DNA of 64,000 bases from contig NZ_JACFXY010000001.1 of NCBI RefSeq assembly GCF_014946725.1, positions 434,001 to 498,000 on the forward strand. Direction: 5' to 3'. The first letter of the stretch is position 1, and every line of letters starts with the position of its first letter. Below are positions 53,238-62,161 of the stretch, piece by piece. This DNA comes from Mixta mediterraneensis (lineage in GTDB: Bacteria > Pseudomonadota > Gammaproteobacteria > Enterobacterales > Enterobacteriaceae). The notes beneath the pieces are model-generated. The model had not been told where the DNA came from. It ran no database searches and saw nothing but the letters and a program-made list of their open reading frames with translations. Position numbers and translations under genes: made by a program.

Positions 53238-53722
53238 TCACTTACTCCTAATAATCACACGTTGGAACTATTACCCCTGCCTTTTAGGGCAGCTTTTATT
53301 ATATCGCACAGTCCCTATACTAAAAAAAGTACCTGACCACCAGACACTCACAATGTTTAGCGGTCAGGAGGTCAAAGACCAACAAAATACCAGGGAAAAT
53401 TCACACGAGATTATCTAATATTTAAAGTCTCGGGTACAGAATGCAAGAAGCGTTTAAACGACAACCATATTAAAATACTATAATTATCAAAAAATTACAA
53501 TTTATTCTTTGTTCCTTAGTAGGTTTAAGGTGTAACCTTTTTTGTTACATTCACTAAAGCAAGAATTGCCTTATCTGTTGATACAGGATTAAGAGTCTAT
53601 GTGACCTTCCCGTTTTTGCAATACCGACAGGCCATACTTACCAGGATCTTATTTTGTTTTTTGCGCAGTCAGCACATAAACAGGGTGCCCCTCTCTGCCC
53701 CGCATTGATTTGGCCATCTTGA
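53238..53722. other. AT-rich region upstream of luxI
   Basis: 485 bases without a recognised gene. It must hold the luxI promoter. Possible dyads: TACT-AAAAAA-AGTA at about 53321-53334, within 100 bases of the luxI start, and TGTAAC-N7-GTTACA at 53531-53549. Neither is a good lux box. Near 53710 a minus-strand mini-frame MAKSMRGREGHPVYVLTAQK with AGGATAATCAAG ahead could be the stump of a degraded gene behind the transporter. Confidence 0.4.
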
Positions 53723-54853
53723 TTATCCTAATCTCGGCACATGCTCTTCTGGTTGATTTCTGCACAGCACTTGCGCATACCAGACCAAAGGAATGGAAAC
53801 GATAAAAGCGATCATCGCGGCAATTAACTGGTTGCGACGTCCCCACAACACCTGCTGCATATCCGCGCCATTTCCACGCAAAATAAAATCGGCTTTCAGG
53901 TCGTAGCCCATATCAGCAAAAGCCGGGAACCAGCCTGAATGCATTGCGGCAATGCTGACAATCAGCTCGTGTACGAAGGCGGCAAACGCGGCATAACAGA
54001 TAAACAGTAGCAACATGCCGATGCCCATTTCGCTCCACAATCCGCCCGCCAGCGCCAGCAGCGCGGAAATCAAGACGTAGCCAACCCCACCGAGACCCAG
54101 CGCACGCTTCACTTCAGCGCCACTACGACTTACCACCAGCGCATCCTGCTGGCGGCTGCGAATGACCATTACCACCTGGATCAAGGTCACTAAGCCCGCG
54201 CCCACCATGACACCATGCGGCAGATAAAGCGCATTAATATCAATATTCGCAACCGGTTGTGCATAAGCCCGAACCAGAAAGCCGATACCGAGCATACTAA
54301 GCGCCCAGATATTGCCGATAAATGCCATACCAAAAGCAGACATGTGAATTTTTAGCATCGAGCCGACAATACCCGCCACCAGTAGCCACGCCTGCCGACC
54401 GTCGCGATCGCCAGCTTTAATCGCTTCGGCTGCCGCGCCCCCTGGCGGCCACGCATTGCTGGCTGGAAAAACGCGCGTATCAAATAAGCGATAGAGTAAA
54501 TACGCATCCAGCAGCATGGCGGCGCTGACGCCACAGAATAATGGCAACACCAGCTGAGGTTCGCCTAAAACCCATGGGACCGCGATCGGCATTAATAAAC
54601 TGTTTGCTGCACCAAAGGTGGCAGAAGAAATAGCGGTTTGCGCCAGATTTTGTATTTCAACAGAACGATAACGGCGAAAAGCCTGTAAAGGGATACGCGC
54701 TAATAACATGGCAAACAGCGCGCCAATAATAGACGTATTCGGTGTAACACCAATTGTGGTAATTAATTGAATGCCAATTATTGCACCTGCAATTGAAAGT
54801 AAAATTAAAACCAAAGCAACGCCGGCCTGTTTTACAGGATTTACCCTTTCCAT
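53723..54853 (-). CDS. OPT-superfamily-like membrane transporter, possibly short at the C-terminus
   Basis: 376 residues, strongly hydrophobic with about 10-12 segments. AYLLYRLFDTRVFPASNAWP and the stretch after it (PGGAAAEAIKAGDRDGRQAW) look like the OPT/oligopeptide transporter family (PGGAAAEAI-type loop). Family members are usually longer (about 550-650). The last residues (CRNQPEEHVPRLG) do not resemble the usual family end, so the 3' end may be altered. An IclR-type regulator lies upstream in the same direction. Confidence 0.65.
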   Translation of the reverse strand: MERVNPVKQAGVALVLILLSIAGAIIGIQLITTIGVTPNTSIIGALFAMLLARIPLQAFRRYRSVEIQNLAQTAISSATFGAANSLLMPIAVPWVLGEPQLVLPLFCGVSAAMLLDAYLLYRLFDTRVFPASNAWPPGGAAAEAIKAGDRDGRQAWLLVAGIVGSMLKIHMSAFGMAFIGNIWALSMLGIGFLVRAYAQPVANIDINALYLPHGVMVGAGLVTLIQVVMVIRSRQQDALVVSRSGAEVKRALGLGGVGYVLISALLALAGGLWSEMGIGMLLLFICYAAFAAFVHELIVSIAAMHSGWFPAFADMGYDLKADFILRGNGADMQQVLWGRRNQLIAAMIAFIVSIPLVWYAQVLCRNQPEEHVPRLG

Positions 54854-55002
54854 ATAATCTCCGCCAATAAATACCCAGACGAAATGAAATGGCGCTTCGC
54901 GACTCTAATGGTTCGCTTGCGTCGTTTTTTAAATTCCCCTGTTTTGTCCTAAAGAAATCGCGCTGCTAAAGGCGGCCAGCCCAAAATATTTATGAACAGC
55001 AT

Positions 55003-55026
55003 GAAAGAAACAGGCCCGAGGGCCTG
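55003..55026 (-). terminator. Terminator downstream of the IclR-family gene
   Basis: Minus strand CAGGCCC-TCG-GGCCTG followed by TTTCTTTC, 50 bases after the stop at 55077. Suggests the transporter is a separate unit. Confidence 0.7.
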
Positions 55027-55076
55027 AGTTTTCCCCGGTTTGGCGAAAGTATTACGCCGATAAAATCGTTGAGACA

Positions 55077-55829
55077 TTACGCGCCATATTTATCGGCCAT
55101 CTCTGTAGCCGTTGCGCGTAAAGCGTCTAATAGTGCTGGCGGGTATCCCGGCTCCGCCTCCTGCGACAGAAACGACAGGCAGAGCGCCACCGATTCGCCA
55201 TGATGTTTGTTATTAACAATGACTGACAAAGAGCTAATACCGGCTAAGGTTTCGCTTTGCGCCAGTGACCAGCCTTGCTGGCGGATCTGCGCTAATTTTT
55301 CACACAGCTCCTCGACATTCCGCGGCGAATTCGGCGCTACCCTTTCCCACTGATCTTGATAACGGGCCCTAATATCTTCATCGCTTAACAGTGACAGCAA
55401 TGCCCGCCCGGTCGATGTTGCGGCAGCAGGCATGCGACTGCCCGGCGGCGTGACTAACTGCGTAAAGTGACGACCATGAAACATCCGCATCACCAAAACT
55501 TCACGTCCATCCAGCTTAGAGATGTAGCCCATGCAGCCAGTAATGGACGCCAGGCGCACCATCGCCGGTGATACGCTGTCAACCAGCGGCGCAGAAAGGT
55601 AGTGGCCTGCCACCGCCAGCAATACGCGACCAATATGAAAGCAGCGACTTTCTGGATCGCGCTCCAGCAGCCCCTGATTTTCCATGGTAGCCAGCAGGCG
55701 CGACACGGTGCTTTTCGGCAGCGTGAGCGCCTCAACCACTTCGGTAAACGTCAGCCCCGCATGTCCCTGGGTAATACCTTTACGCTGGAACAGCCTGAGC
55801 ACGGCGGCTGCATTTTCAAGGGTGGTCAT
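55077..55829 (-). CDS. IclR-family transcriptional regulator
   Basis: 250 residues. N-terminal winged helix-turn-helix (about 1-65: FTEVVEALTLPKSTVSRLLATM) and the C-terminal effector domain (from about 80: GRVLLAVAGHYL, AAATSTGRALLSLLSDEDI, SSLSVIVNNKHHGESVAL). Likely controls the adjacent OPT-like transporter; the effector is unknown. Confidence 0.9.
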   Translation of the reverse strand: MTTLENAAAVLRLFQRKGITQGHAGLTFTEVVEALTLPKSTVSRLLATMENQGLLERDPESRCFHIGRVLLAVAGHYLSAPLVDSVSPAMVRLASITGCMGYISKLDGREVLVMRMFHGRHFTQLVTPPGSRMPAAATSTGRALLSLLSDEDIRARYQDQWERVAPNSPRNVEELCEKLAQIRQQGWSLAQSETLAGISSLSVIVNNKHHGESVALCLSFLSQEAEPGYPPALLDALRATATEMADKYGA

Positions 55830-56098
55830 AGTGCCAGTTTCAATATATGGAACTCAGTTCCTGTTTGGGTAAACCGAAAGTAAAACGTGAGATGAGCTCG
55901 GTCAAGCCGGAATTTTTCACCAGCCGATTTTCATACAGTTTAATTATTCGACAAATGGCCCACGACTGGTGTTTTGTCTTACGGCAGGGTTAAAACGCAG
56001 GATGGGATGCAGGAAGAAAGGTGTTTTGCGGAAAATTGAAGTAAATATGGCGGGGACGAATAAAGCCGCTTACTGGCATCCTTGCCAGCGGGCCTGTC
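55830..56098. other. Right edge of the islet
   Basis: 269 bases between the regulator and yaiA. I looked here for the missing N-terminal part of aroM, which should follow yaiA on the minus strand, and found none. Near 56073-56088 CTGGCA-TCCT-TGCCAG forms a hairpin that probably ends the aroL-yaiA transcript (TTTATTC follows on the minus strand). Confidence 0.5.
56066..56092 (-). terminator. Probable terminator of aroL-yaiA
   Basis: CTGGCA (56073-56078) and TGCCAG (56083-56088) with outer GCCGC/GCGGGC pairing; minus strand continues GGCTTTATTC. Just after the yaiA stop. Confidence 0.5.
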
Positions 56099-56290
56099 CT
56101 ACTCTTTTTCTATATCTTCGTAGCGCGCTTTAGCATCTTGCGCTTCGGCTTCCGTTTTATATTCACTGATGAGCGAATTGGGGGTGGGATGATCGGCACG
56201 CAGTTCATACGAGATGACCCGACTGCCTTCCGGGCCTTTTTCTACCGGCACAATGCGCGCTTCACGTGGATACGGTGGTCTTGTTGGCAT
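56099..56290 (-). CDS. yaiA: Small protein YaiA
   Basis: 63 residues, the E. coli length, unknown function, in the aroL-yaiA-aroM operon. [20 protein letters not shown] and [20 protein letters not shown] match E. coli as I recall it. The ATG at 56290 is chosen; the frame extends nine codons upstream, where GAGGGATTGA provides the ribosome site. Confidence 0.92.
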   Translation of the reverse strand: MPTRPPYPREARIVPVEKGPEGSRVISYELRADHPTPNSLISEYKTEAEAQDAKARYEDIEKE

Positions 56291-56406
56291 ATTCAATCCC
56301 TCTTGGCTAAATGGCACTCCACCTGACAGATGAGCACCTGTCAGGCAGTAAGTATAGATAACAGGAGATAAGGAGCGATTAAAGCAAGAAAAATCTGTAG
56401 GTTAGT

Positions 56407-56931
56407 TCAGCTGGCTCGCGCCAGCGAAAGGGATTGCAGAATTTCATCAACCACGCGTTCCGGCGCCTGCATAGCATTGACTTCATGGTGCGCTGCCGCA
56501 CGATAAAGATGCGCGCGTTCACGCAAAACCTCGCCCATTTCTTCAGCTATCGGGCGGCCGGTTAGGGTTGGCCGCTGTTCCGCTTCGGGCTGATTTTCAA
56601 GTCGTTCCGCTAATATTTCCGGCGGGGCGCTTAGCCAGATGACCCGGCCCTGTTCCTGCATAAAGCGTCGATTCGCTTCCGCTAACACCATGCCGCCGCC
56701 GGTGGCAATAATGGTGGCAGGAGCGGTAACCGCCTTTAATGATTCAGTCTCACGCGCCCGGAAACCTTCCCAGCCTTCTTCCGCAACCATTTCCGCTACG
56801 CTGCGTTGCGTAACATATTGCAGATGGTGATCGGTGTCACGAAAGGCATAACCCAGCGCCTGCGATAACGCTTCGCCAACGGTGGTTTTGCCGCAACCGC
56901 GTGCGCCAATCAGAAAGATGGGTAATGACAT
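56407..56931 (-). CDS. aroL: Shikimate kinase II
   Basis: Phosphorylates shikimate in the aromatic pathway. 174 residues: P-loop GARGCGKT at 9-16, shikimate-binding RDTDHHLQ and ATGGGMV, and the LID Arg in EQRPTLTGRPI. In E. coli aroL is repressed by TyrR and TrpR; I did not find a convincing TyrR box in the 280 bases upstream. Confidence 0.95.
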   Translation of the reverse strand: MSLPIFLIGARGCGKTTVGEALSQALGYAFRDTDHHLQYVTQRSVAEMVAEEGWEGFRARETESLKAVTAPATIIATGGGMVLAEANRRFMQEQGRVIWLSAPPEILAERLENQPEAEQRPTLTGRPIAEEMGEVLRERAHLYRAAAHHEVNAMQAPERVVDEILQSLSLARAS

Positions 56932-57214
56932 CAGGGCAGTTCCTCCGCCGTGGCAGCCGGGAAAGGCTGCGCGTTCAGCTCAATAATGCAACGCATAATA
57001 ACCGGATTTTATTATCACCTCCACCCATCAAGCATGAAATGCTTGCCCGGCCCAGTTAACTTACCTTAACCTTTTGATTTATTTTAGCTATTTGATGCAC
57101 GTTTTGTGCATCCTGCCTGGTTATACCGCCTTGCAACATTTGCTTACGCCTGCTGTTTTACTTTCCCCTTAATCGGCCCCATATACTCATAACAGTCGCA
57201 ACAGGAGAGTCATC

Positions 57215-57868
57215 ATGCAACGCGAAGAACAACAACTGATTGATGGGCTGTTTAGCCGTTTGAAACAGGCTGAAAGCCAAACCACGGCGCGCGACGCCGA
57301 TGCCGAACAGCGGATTAAGCAGCATCTGCAGGCGCAACCGGGCGCACCTTACTATATGGCGCAGGCAATTCTGATTCAGGAAGCTGCCCTGAAAAAGCTG
57401 AACGACCGTATTAACGAGCTGGAAAGCCGTATGGCACAGCAACAGCAGCCACAGCAGAGCAGCGGCGGCTTCCTTTCCGGGCTGTTTGGCGGCTCGCGTC
57501 ATCAGGCCCCCGCGCAGCAGCAGCCACTCTGGAATAGTGCGCCTCAGCAGCAACCGCAATATAGCCAGGCTCCCGCCGCTCGCGGCAGCGGTTTTCTCGG
57601 CGGCGCGCTGCAAACGGCGGTGGGCGTGGCGGGCGGGGTGGTAATGGCAGATATGCTGACCAGCATGTTCCACCATTCGCAGCCTGAGGAGATTGTAAAT
57701 ATCATTAACGAGCCGCCATTACCGGATGTGAATGATAACCTTGATACCTTTAACGGGGGCGATCAGTCATTTCTCGATCCCAACAGCGGCTGGGATCACA
57801 ACTTTGCCGACAATAACGATCTGAACGACTTTGGCGGTGATGATTTCGACGACGACAACTTTGTCTAA
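57215..57868 (+). CDS. DUF2076 protein
   Basis: 217 residues, function unknown. N-terminal helical part (MQREEQQLIDGLFSRLKQAE), a coiled coil (LKKLNDRINELESRM, about 63-78), a Gln/Pro-rich linker, a Gly-rich membrane-like segment with SGFLGGALQTAVGVAGGVVM, and a very acidic Asn/Asp/Gly tail (FGGDDFDDDNF). AGGAGAG precedes the ATG. Periplasmic ligand-binding type DUF2076 proteins have this layout. Confidence 0.85.
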   Translation: MQREEQQLIDGLFSRLKQAESQTTARDADAEQRIKQHLQAQPGAPYYMAQAILIQEAALKKLNDRINELESRMAQQQQPQQSSGGFLSGLFGGSRHQAPAQQQPLWNSAPQQQPQYSQAPAARGSGFLGGALQTAVGVAGGVVMADMLTSMFHHSQPEEIVNIINEPPLPDVNDNLDTFNGGDQSFLDPNSGWDHNFADNNDLNDFGGDDFDDDNFV

Positions 57869-57870
57869 AC

Positions 57871-58320
57871 TCAGCGCTTCTGCTGTCTGAGCCAGCTGTC
57901 CAGCTCGTTCGCAAATTGTTGGCGGTCACGCGGACTCATCGCCGCCGGGCCGCCCGTTTGTACGCCGCTGGCGCGCATCGTATCCATAAAATCACGCATC
58001 GTCAGTCGCTCGCGAATCGTTGCTGACGAATAGCGTTCGCCGCGAGGATTTAATGCCGCAGCGCCCTTCTCCATCACCTCTGCCGCCAGGGGAATATCGG
58101 CCGTGATCACCAGATCACCCGGCTCCGCACGCCTGACAATTTCATTATCCGCCACGTCAAAACCTGCTGGCACCTGCAAGGTGCGTAGATAAGGCGACGG
58201 AGGCACTCGCAGAAACTGATTCGCAACGAACGTCACCAGGGTTTGGGTTCTGTCTGCCGCGCGATACAACACCTCTTTTATTACATTTGGACAAGCGTCT
58301 GCATCAACCCAAATAGCCAT
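57871..58320 (-). CDS. yaiI: YaiI/YqxD family protein (DUF188)
   Basis: 149 residues, PIN-like fold family of unknown function. [20 protein letters not shown] and [20 protein letters not shown] are signature blocks, [12 protein letters not shown] near the end. Two bases from the convergent DUF2076 stop. Confidence 0.93.
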   Translation of the reverse strand: MAIWVDADACPNVIKEVLYRAADRTQTLVTFVANQFLRVPPSPYLRTLQVPAGFDVADNEIVRRAEPGDLVITADIPLAAEVMEKGAAALNPRGERYSSATIRERLTMRDFMDTMRASGVQTGGPAAMSPRDRQQFANELDSWLRQQKR

Positions 58321-58329
58321 TTCAATTCC

Positions 58330-58773
58330 TTATTCTCGGGAGATGATGGAGATCTTGCCGTTCTTCTCCAGAATGGCAAATTTAATTTGGTCCAGCCGCT
58401 CCAGGCCCTGCGAACTGCGCGCACTTTGCAGAATGTCATCCTCGCTGACACCGGCCTTTCGCGCGCGTTGCGAAAGCAGTTTGCCCTCTTCGACCAATAT
58501 CAGCGAGGTTCCGTCAATCAGCATTTCAACGCGCGGAAACCAGTTTTTTAACATGCCAAACAGAATATCGATCACAATCAACGTAATGATGGTAATTGAC
58601 GCGCCGGTGACGGAGAAATCATCTCCCAGCAATGCCTGCTGCGTAGCTTCACTGATGATTAGCAACAGAATCAGGTCAAAGGAGGTCATTTCCATTAAGG
58701 TGCGTCGTCCCGCCACTTTCAGCACTACCATCAATAATAAATACATGCTGGCCGCACGTAATACCGTTTCCAT
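58330..58773 (-). CDS. DUF421 (YetF/YcaP-like) membrane protein
   Basis: 147 residues. Three N-terminal hydrophobic segments (YLLLMVVLKVAGRRTLMEMT and following) and a small cytoplasmic domain (LIDGTSLILVEEGKLLSQRA, LDQIKFAILEKNGKISII). It is shorter than YcaP (230) but contains the DUF421 core. An adjacent single-span protein overlaps functionally: its stop is 9 bases before this ATG. Confidence 0.85.
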   Translation of the reverse strand: METVLRAASMYLLLMVVLKVAGRRTLMEMTSFDLILLLIISEATQQALLGDDFSVTGASITIITLIVIDILFGMLKNWFPRVEMLIDGTSLILVEEGKLLSQRARKAGVSEDDILQSARSSQGLERLDQIKFAILEKNGKISIISRE

Positions 58774-58782
58774 GCCGTTCTC

Positions 58783-59292
58783 CTAGGGGTAAACCAATGA
58801 AGTCAATTTAACCTGGCTGCTATCGTCGAGTTGTAGGGTGAAGGTAAACCGTCCGTAATTTTGGGGCTGTGCTGAGAGCCATATCGTTGCGTCCTGCTGC
58901 CCGGCCCGACGCAGCCAGCGTAAGATCAGCGTATGGGCATCGCTCCAGGCTTCGTCAGGCTGAGGTTGTAACGTTTGAATTTGCAGCTCATCAAGTTGTT
59001 CACCGCTCATCGTGATTTGATAATAATCCCCCTTCAGTTGATGCAGATGAAGGTTCATATCCATATTGCTGTCAAGGCGGCCAAACCGTTCGTAATCCAC
59101 CTGCATTCGCCCATCGCTGCTGCTGACTTGCTGGTCGCTGAGAAAACCTTTAGAAAACACCCCGCAGGCACCGGCAATAACAATCAATACCAACAGGGCA
59201 TAACCAACACGCTGAATGCGCCATTCAAGGCGTTGCCACGGCATGTCCTCTTTTACCGGGTAGTCTCTGCTGCGCTGTTCGTCATGCGACAT
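58783..59292 (-). CDS. Single-span membrane protein of unknown function, partner of DUF421 gene
   Basis: 169 residues; charged N-terminus, one hydrophobic helix (about 28-47, VGYALLVLIVIAGACGVFSK), then a soluble domain (periplasmic by the positive-inside rule) rich in beta-type residues. I do not recognise a family. It is upstream of the DUF421 gene in the same direction (9-base gap), so the two likely form an operon. Confidence 0.75.
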   Translation of the reverse strand: MSHDEQRSRDYPVKEDMPWQRLEWRIQRVGYALLVLIVIAGACGVFSKGFLSDQQVSSSDGRMQVDYERFGRLDSNMDMNLHLHQLKGDYYQITMSGEQLDELQIQTLQPQPDEAWSDAHTLILRWLRRAGQQDATIWLSAQPQNYGRFTFTLQLDDSSQVKLTSLVYP

Positions 59293-59383
59293 CGGGTATC
59301 CTCTCTTTGACTGACTTGTTATTAATCATGGCTGAAGTAAGCTAACCCGCTCAGAAAATCGAAAATTTCTTAAGGAAACGGCG

Positions 59384-60196
59384 ATGTTAGAGAAGAGAAT
59401 CGGGTTTATCGGCGGTGGCAACATGGCGAAAGCTATCATTGGCGGGTTGGTGAACAGTGGAAAGATCGCGCCGTCCAGCATCTGGATTTATGATCGCAAA
59501 CCCGCTACCAATCAGGCACTGGCCGATCAATACGGCATTAACGCGGCCGGAAGCGCCGAAGCGCTGGCACGTGAGGTCGATATTCTGTTTGCCGCCGTGA
59601 AGCCGAACGTCATTCTGAAGGTGCTTAACGATCTCGCCGGACAGTTGCGAAAGGACGCAGTAGTGGTCTCCATTGCCGCAGGCGTAACGCTGGACTCGCT
59701 GGCGTCAGTTCTGGGACACGATCGCAAAATTATCCGCGCCATGCCGAATACCCCCTCCTTAGTCAGTGAAGGTATGACCTCCGTGACGCCGAACGTGCTG
59801 GTTGAGCAAGCAGAGCTTGAGGATGTCGTCACTATTTTTGAGAGCTTTGGCAAGGCGGCAGTGTTAAACGAATATTTGATCCATTCCGTGGTGAGTGTGA
59901 GCGGTTCTGCGCCCGCTTATGTATTTATGTTTATCGAAGCGATGGCCGATGCAGCCGTGCTCGGTGGTATGCCGCGTGCGCAGGCTTACCAGTTCGCCGC
60001 GCAGGCGGTTAAGGGGTCGGCGCAAATGGTGCTGGAAACCGGCAAACATCCCGCCGAGCTGAAAGATATGGTGTGTTCGCCAGGGGGGACAACGATTGAA
60101 GCGGTGAAAGTGCTGGAAGAAAAAGGCTTCCGGGCGGCGGTGATCGAAGCCATGCAGCGCTGTATGGCGAAATCTGAAAAGTTAAGTGGCGCGTAA
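59384..60196 (+). CDS. proC: Pyrroline-5-carboxylate reductase
   Basis: Last step of proline synthesis, NADPH-dependent. 270 residues with IGFIGGGNMAKAIIGGL at the N-terminus, RAMPNTPSLVSEGMT and the C-terminal SGSAPAYVFMFIEAMADAAV and SPGGTTIEAVKVLEEKGFR. AAGGAAACGGCG precedes the ATG at 59384. Confidence 0.97.
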   Translation: MLEKRIGFIGGGNMAKAIIGGLVNSGKIAPSSIWIYDRKPATNQALADQYGINAAGSAEALAREVDILFAAVKPNVILKVLNDLAGQLRKDAVVVSIAAGVTLDSLASVLGHDRKIIRAMPNTPSLVSEGMTSVTPNVLVEQAELEDVVTIFESFGKAAVLNEYLIHSVVSVSGSAPAYVFMFIEAMADAAVLGGMPRAQAYQFAAQAVKGSAQMVLETGKHPAELKDMVCSPGGTTIEAVKVLEEKGFRAAVIEAMQRCMAKSEKLSGA

Positions 60197-60381
60197 ACGA
60201 TCAGACTAAACCGCCTGAGGCTGGTGTGAGTTAAGGCTGACGTAATGGTGAAAAGGCCATTCGTTATCCGTCGACGCTCGGCCCCTTACCATTCCTGGTG
60301 CGGGGCACGTTGCCATTTGAGATGCGTTTCTGCTGGGTTTATTATTTTAAAACAGGCGCGCTGAAATATATCGTTCAGCTT

Positions 60382-61908
60382 TTAAGGCTTATTCTCTTCA
60401 AACAGCGCCAGCCCTTCTTCCACCGTCATCGGCTCCTGCATTTTTCTGACAAACTTTGCCGTCAGCGTATACATCCCGCATGAGCTGATCGCCGCTAACT
60501 GGCCTTGCTGACCATAAAAGGCGATAAATTTCTTATCCTCCAGCGAACCGACCAACTTATATTCGTCCCATTCCTTCGCATGTCCGACATATTCATAGCG
60601 GGTGCCAAACTGCGCGGTCCAGAAAAACGGTACGCGGTCATAGACGATATTTTGGTCAAGCATATTTTTTGCCGCGATGCGACCCTGCTGATGCGCCACG
60701 CGATAGTGCTCAATACGCAACGGACCCTGTGCTGATGGATAGGTGGCTATATCGCCCGCAATCCAAATATTTTCAGCTACCCGCAGCTGCTCATCGGCCT
60801 GCAGGCTACCATCATCCAGCAGTGGCAAATCATGAATAAAGGGTGTTGCAGGTTTAATGCCGGTGGCGAATAACACTACATCGGCAGCAATCACCTTGCC
60901 GTCTTTCAAACGCAGCCCGGTAACGTGGTGCTCGCCTTCTAGCGATGCCGTTTCGCCCTCAACAAACTTCACGCCATTGGATTTGTGCAGGTCATAGAAA
61001 TACTGGCCAATCTCTTCGCCAAATTGTTTAGCAAAGGGAACCGGATGACGTGCAATCACGGTCACCTCAACGTTACGGTTTCGAAGCGCTGAAGCCATTT
61101 CCATCCCGATAAAGCTATTCCCGACAATCACAATCTGTTGACTTTTATCCACTTCCGTTAGCAACGCCTCGGTCTGACGTTTATTGCGCAGCACATGCAC
61201 ACCGGCTAAATTGCTGCCAGGTAAATCTGGCCTCGTGGGTGTACCGCCGCTGGCAATCAATAATTTATCGAATTTAAGTTCACCACCCTCTTCAAAAATC
61301 AGCCGCTGCTGTTTGCTATCGACACGCGTGACGTTCGCCTGGAGGCGTTCGATATGCTCCAGCACATCGCCTCCCAGCAACTGTGGAACGTCATCGATTT
61401 TCATCTTACCTGCTGGCACAAATTTAGTTAGCGTGGTGCGGTCGTAAGGCGCATCTTCCTCGCGCTCTACCAGCACCACGCGACCTTTAAAGCCGTCATG
61501 ACGTAGCGTCCATAGCGCGGCGCTTCCGGCGGCTCCGCTGCCCAGAACCGCATATACCGGCGAATCTGCTCCGCTGCCAATCGGTGCCGCAGGTGACATG
61601 GCTTTGGGGTTCACCATCACATTGCCGTTTTCAATGCGTACCGGATACTGCCTGAGATCGGCCAACGCCAGCGGCTCACACATTTTGCCGTCTGCTATTT
61701 GAAACACCGCTTTATGCCACGGACAGACCAGCTTATCGCCGCAAATAGCACCTTGCTCTAAAGGCGCGCCAGCGTGAGGACATTTAGCCTGGTAGGCGTG
61801 AACGCTTTCTCCGTCACGTATCAGCAGCACTTCGGTTTCACCCAGCTTCTTTTTGGTTGGCTGACGTTGCGGGAGATCGATCAAGGCGACAACAGATTGA
61901 TAATTCAC
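60382..61908 (-). CDS. Rieske-AIF-type FAD-dependent oxidoreductase
   Basis: 508 residues from GTG 61908 (AGGAGC ahead). N-terminal Rieske 2Fe-2S domain (about 1-100) with CPHAGAPLEQG and CPWHKAVF, then an FAD/NAD disulfide-reductase-like module: FAD GSGAAGSAALWTLR near 125, NAD VIVGNSFIGMEMASALRNR near 265 and AENIWIAGDIATYP near 385. This is the apoptosis-inducing-factor-like class. Could be a ferredoxin-type reductase for an oxygenase or a nitrite-type enzyme, but no partner oxygenase is nearby, so the substrate is unknown. Confidence 0.87.
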   Translation of the reverse strand: MNYQSVVALIDLPQRQPTKKKLGETEVLLIRDGESVHAYQAKCPHAGAPLEQGAICGDKLVCPWHKAVFQIADGKMCEPLALADLRQYPVRIENGNVMVNPKAMSPAAPIGSGADSPVYAVLGSGAAGSAALWTLRHDGFKGRVVLVEREEDAPYDRTTLTKFVPAGKMKIDDVPQLLGGDVLEHIERLQANVTRVDSKQQRLIFEEGGELKFDKLLIASGGTPTRPDLPGSNLAGVHVLRNKRQTEALLTEVDKSQQIVIVGNSFIGMEMASALRNRNVEVTVIARHPVPFAKQFGEEIGQYFYDLHKSNGVKFVEGETASLEGEHHVTGLRLKDGKVIAADVVLFATGIKPATPFIHDLPLLDDGSLQADEQLRVAENIWIAGDIATYPSAQGPLRIEHYRVAHQQGRIAAKNMLDQNIVYDRVPFFWTAQFGTRYEYVGHAKEWDEYKLVGSLEDKKFIAFYGQQGQLAAISSCGMYTLTAKFVRKMQEPMTVEEGLALFEENKP

Positions 61909-62161
61909 GACATGGCTCCTTTCGCTGTTCTCATTATTAATTACGCAGTAATAAGCGAAGCACTGCGTAATACCTTACAAACAGTAAGTGTGGCAAAAGA
62001 TCCAGGGTGCTATTGTCTGAATGTAAATCGAAACGGCCAGTGCGTTGTTTATTGAGGTTTTTTAATAAAGAAAAGCGATTTAAGCGTAGCGCGGAAAAAA
62101 GGCAAAAATGAAATAACTGGCCCCCAATTAATCACGGCCACCGCAGTGGCCGTTACGCTAA

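Noticed and set aside
53310..53340. Possible lux box ahead of luxI
   Set aside because: Only partial symmetry (TACT...AGTA) and no CTG/CAG ends; reported as a weak dyad rather than an operator.
53649..53846. 65-codon minus-strand frame overlapping the transporter end
   Set aside because: It overlaps the transporter by 120 bases in another frame; only its last 22 codons have a possible ribosome site, kept as a note.
56932..57214. TyrR box upstream of aroL
   Set aside because: I looked for TGTAAA-N6-TTTACA and found no acceptable match.
57158..57676. 172-codon minus-strand frame over the DUF2076 gene
   Set aside because: Opposite-strand shadow; the plus-strand gene has a ribosome site and family features.
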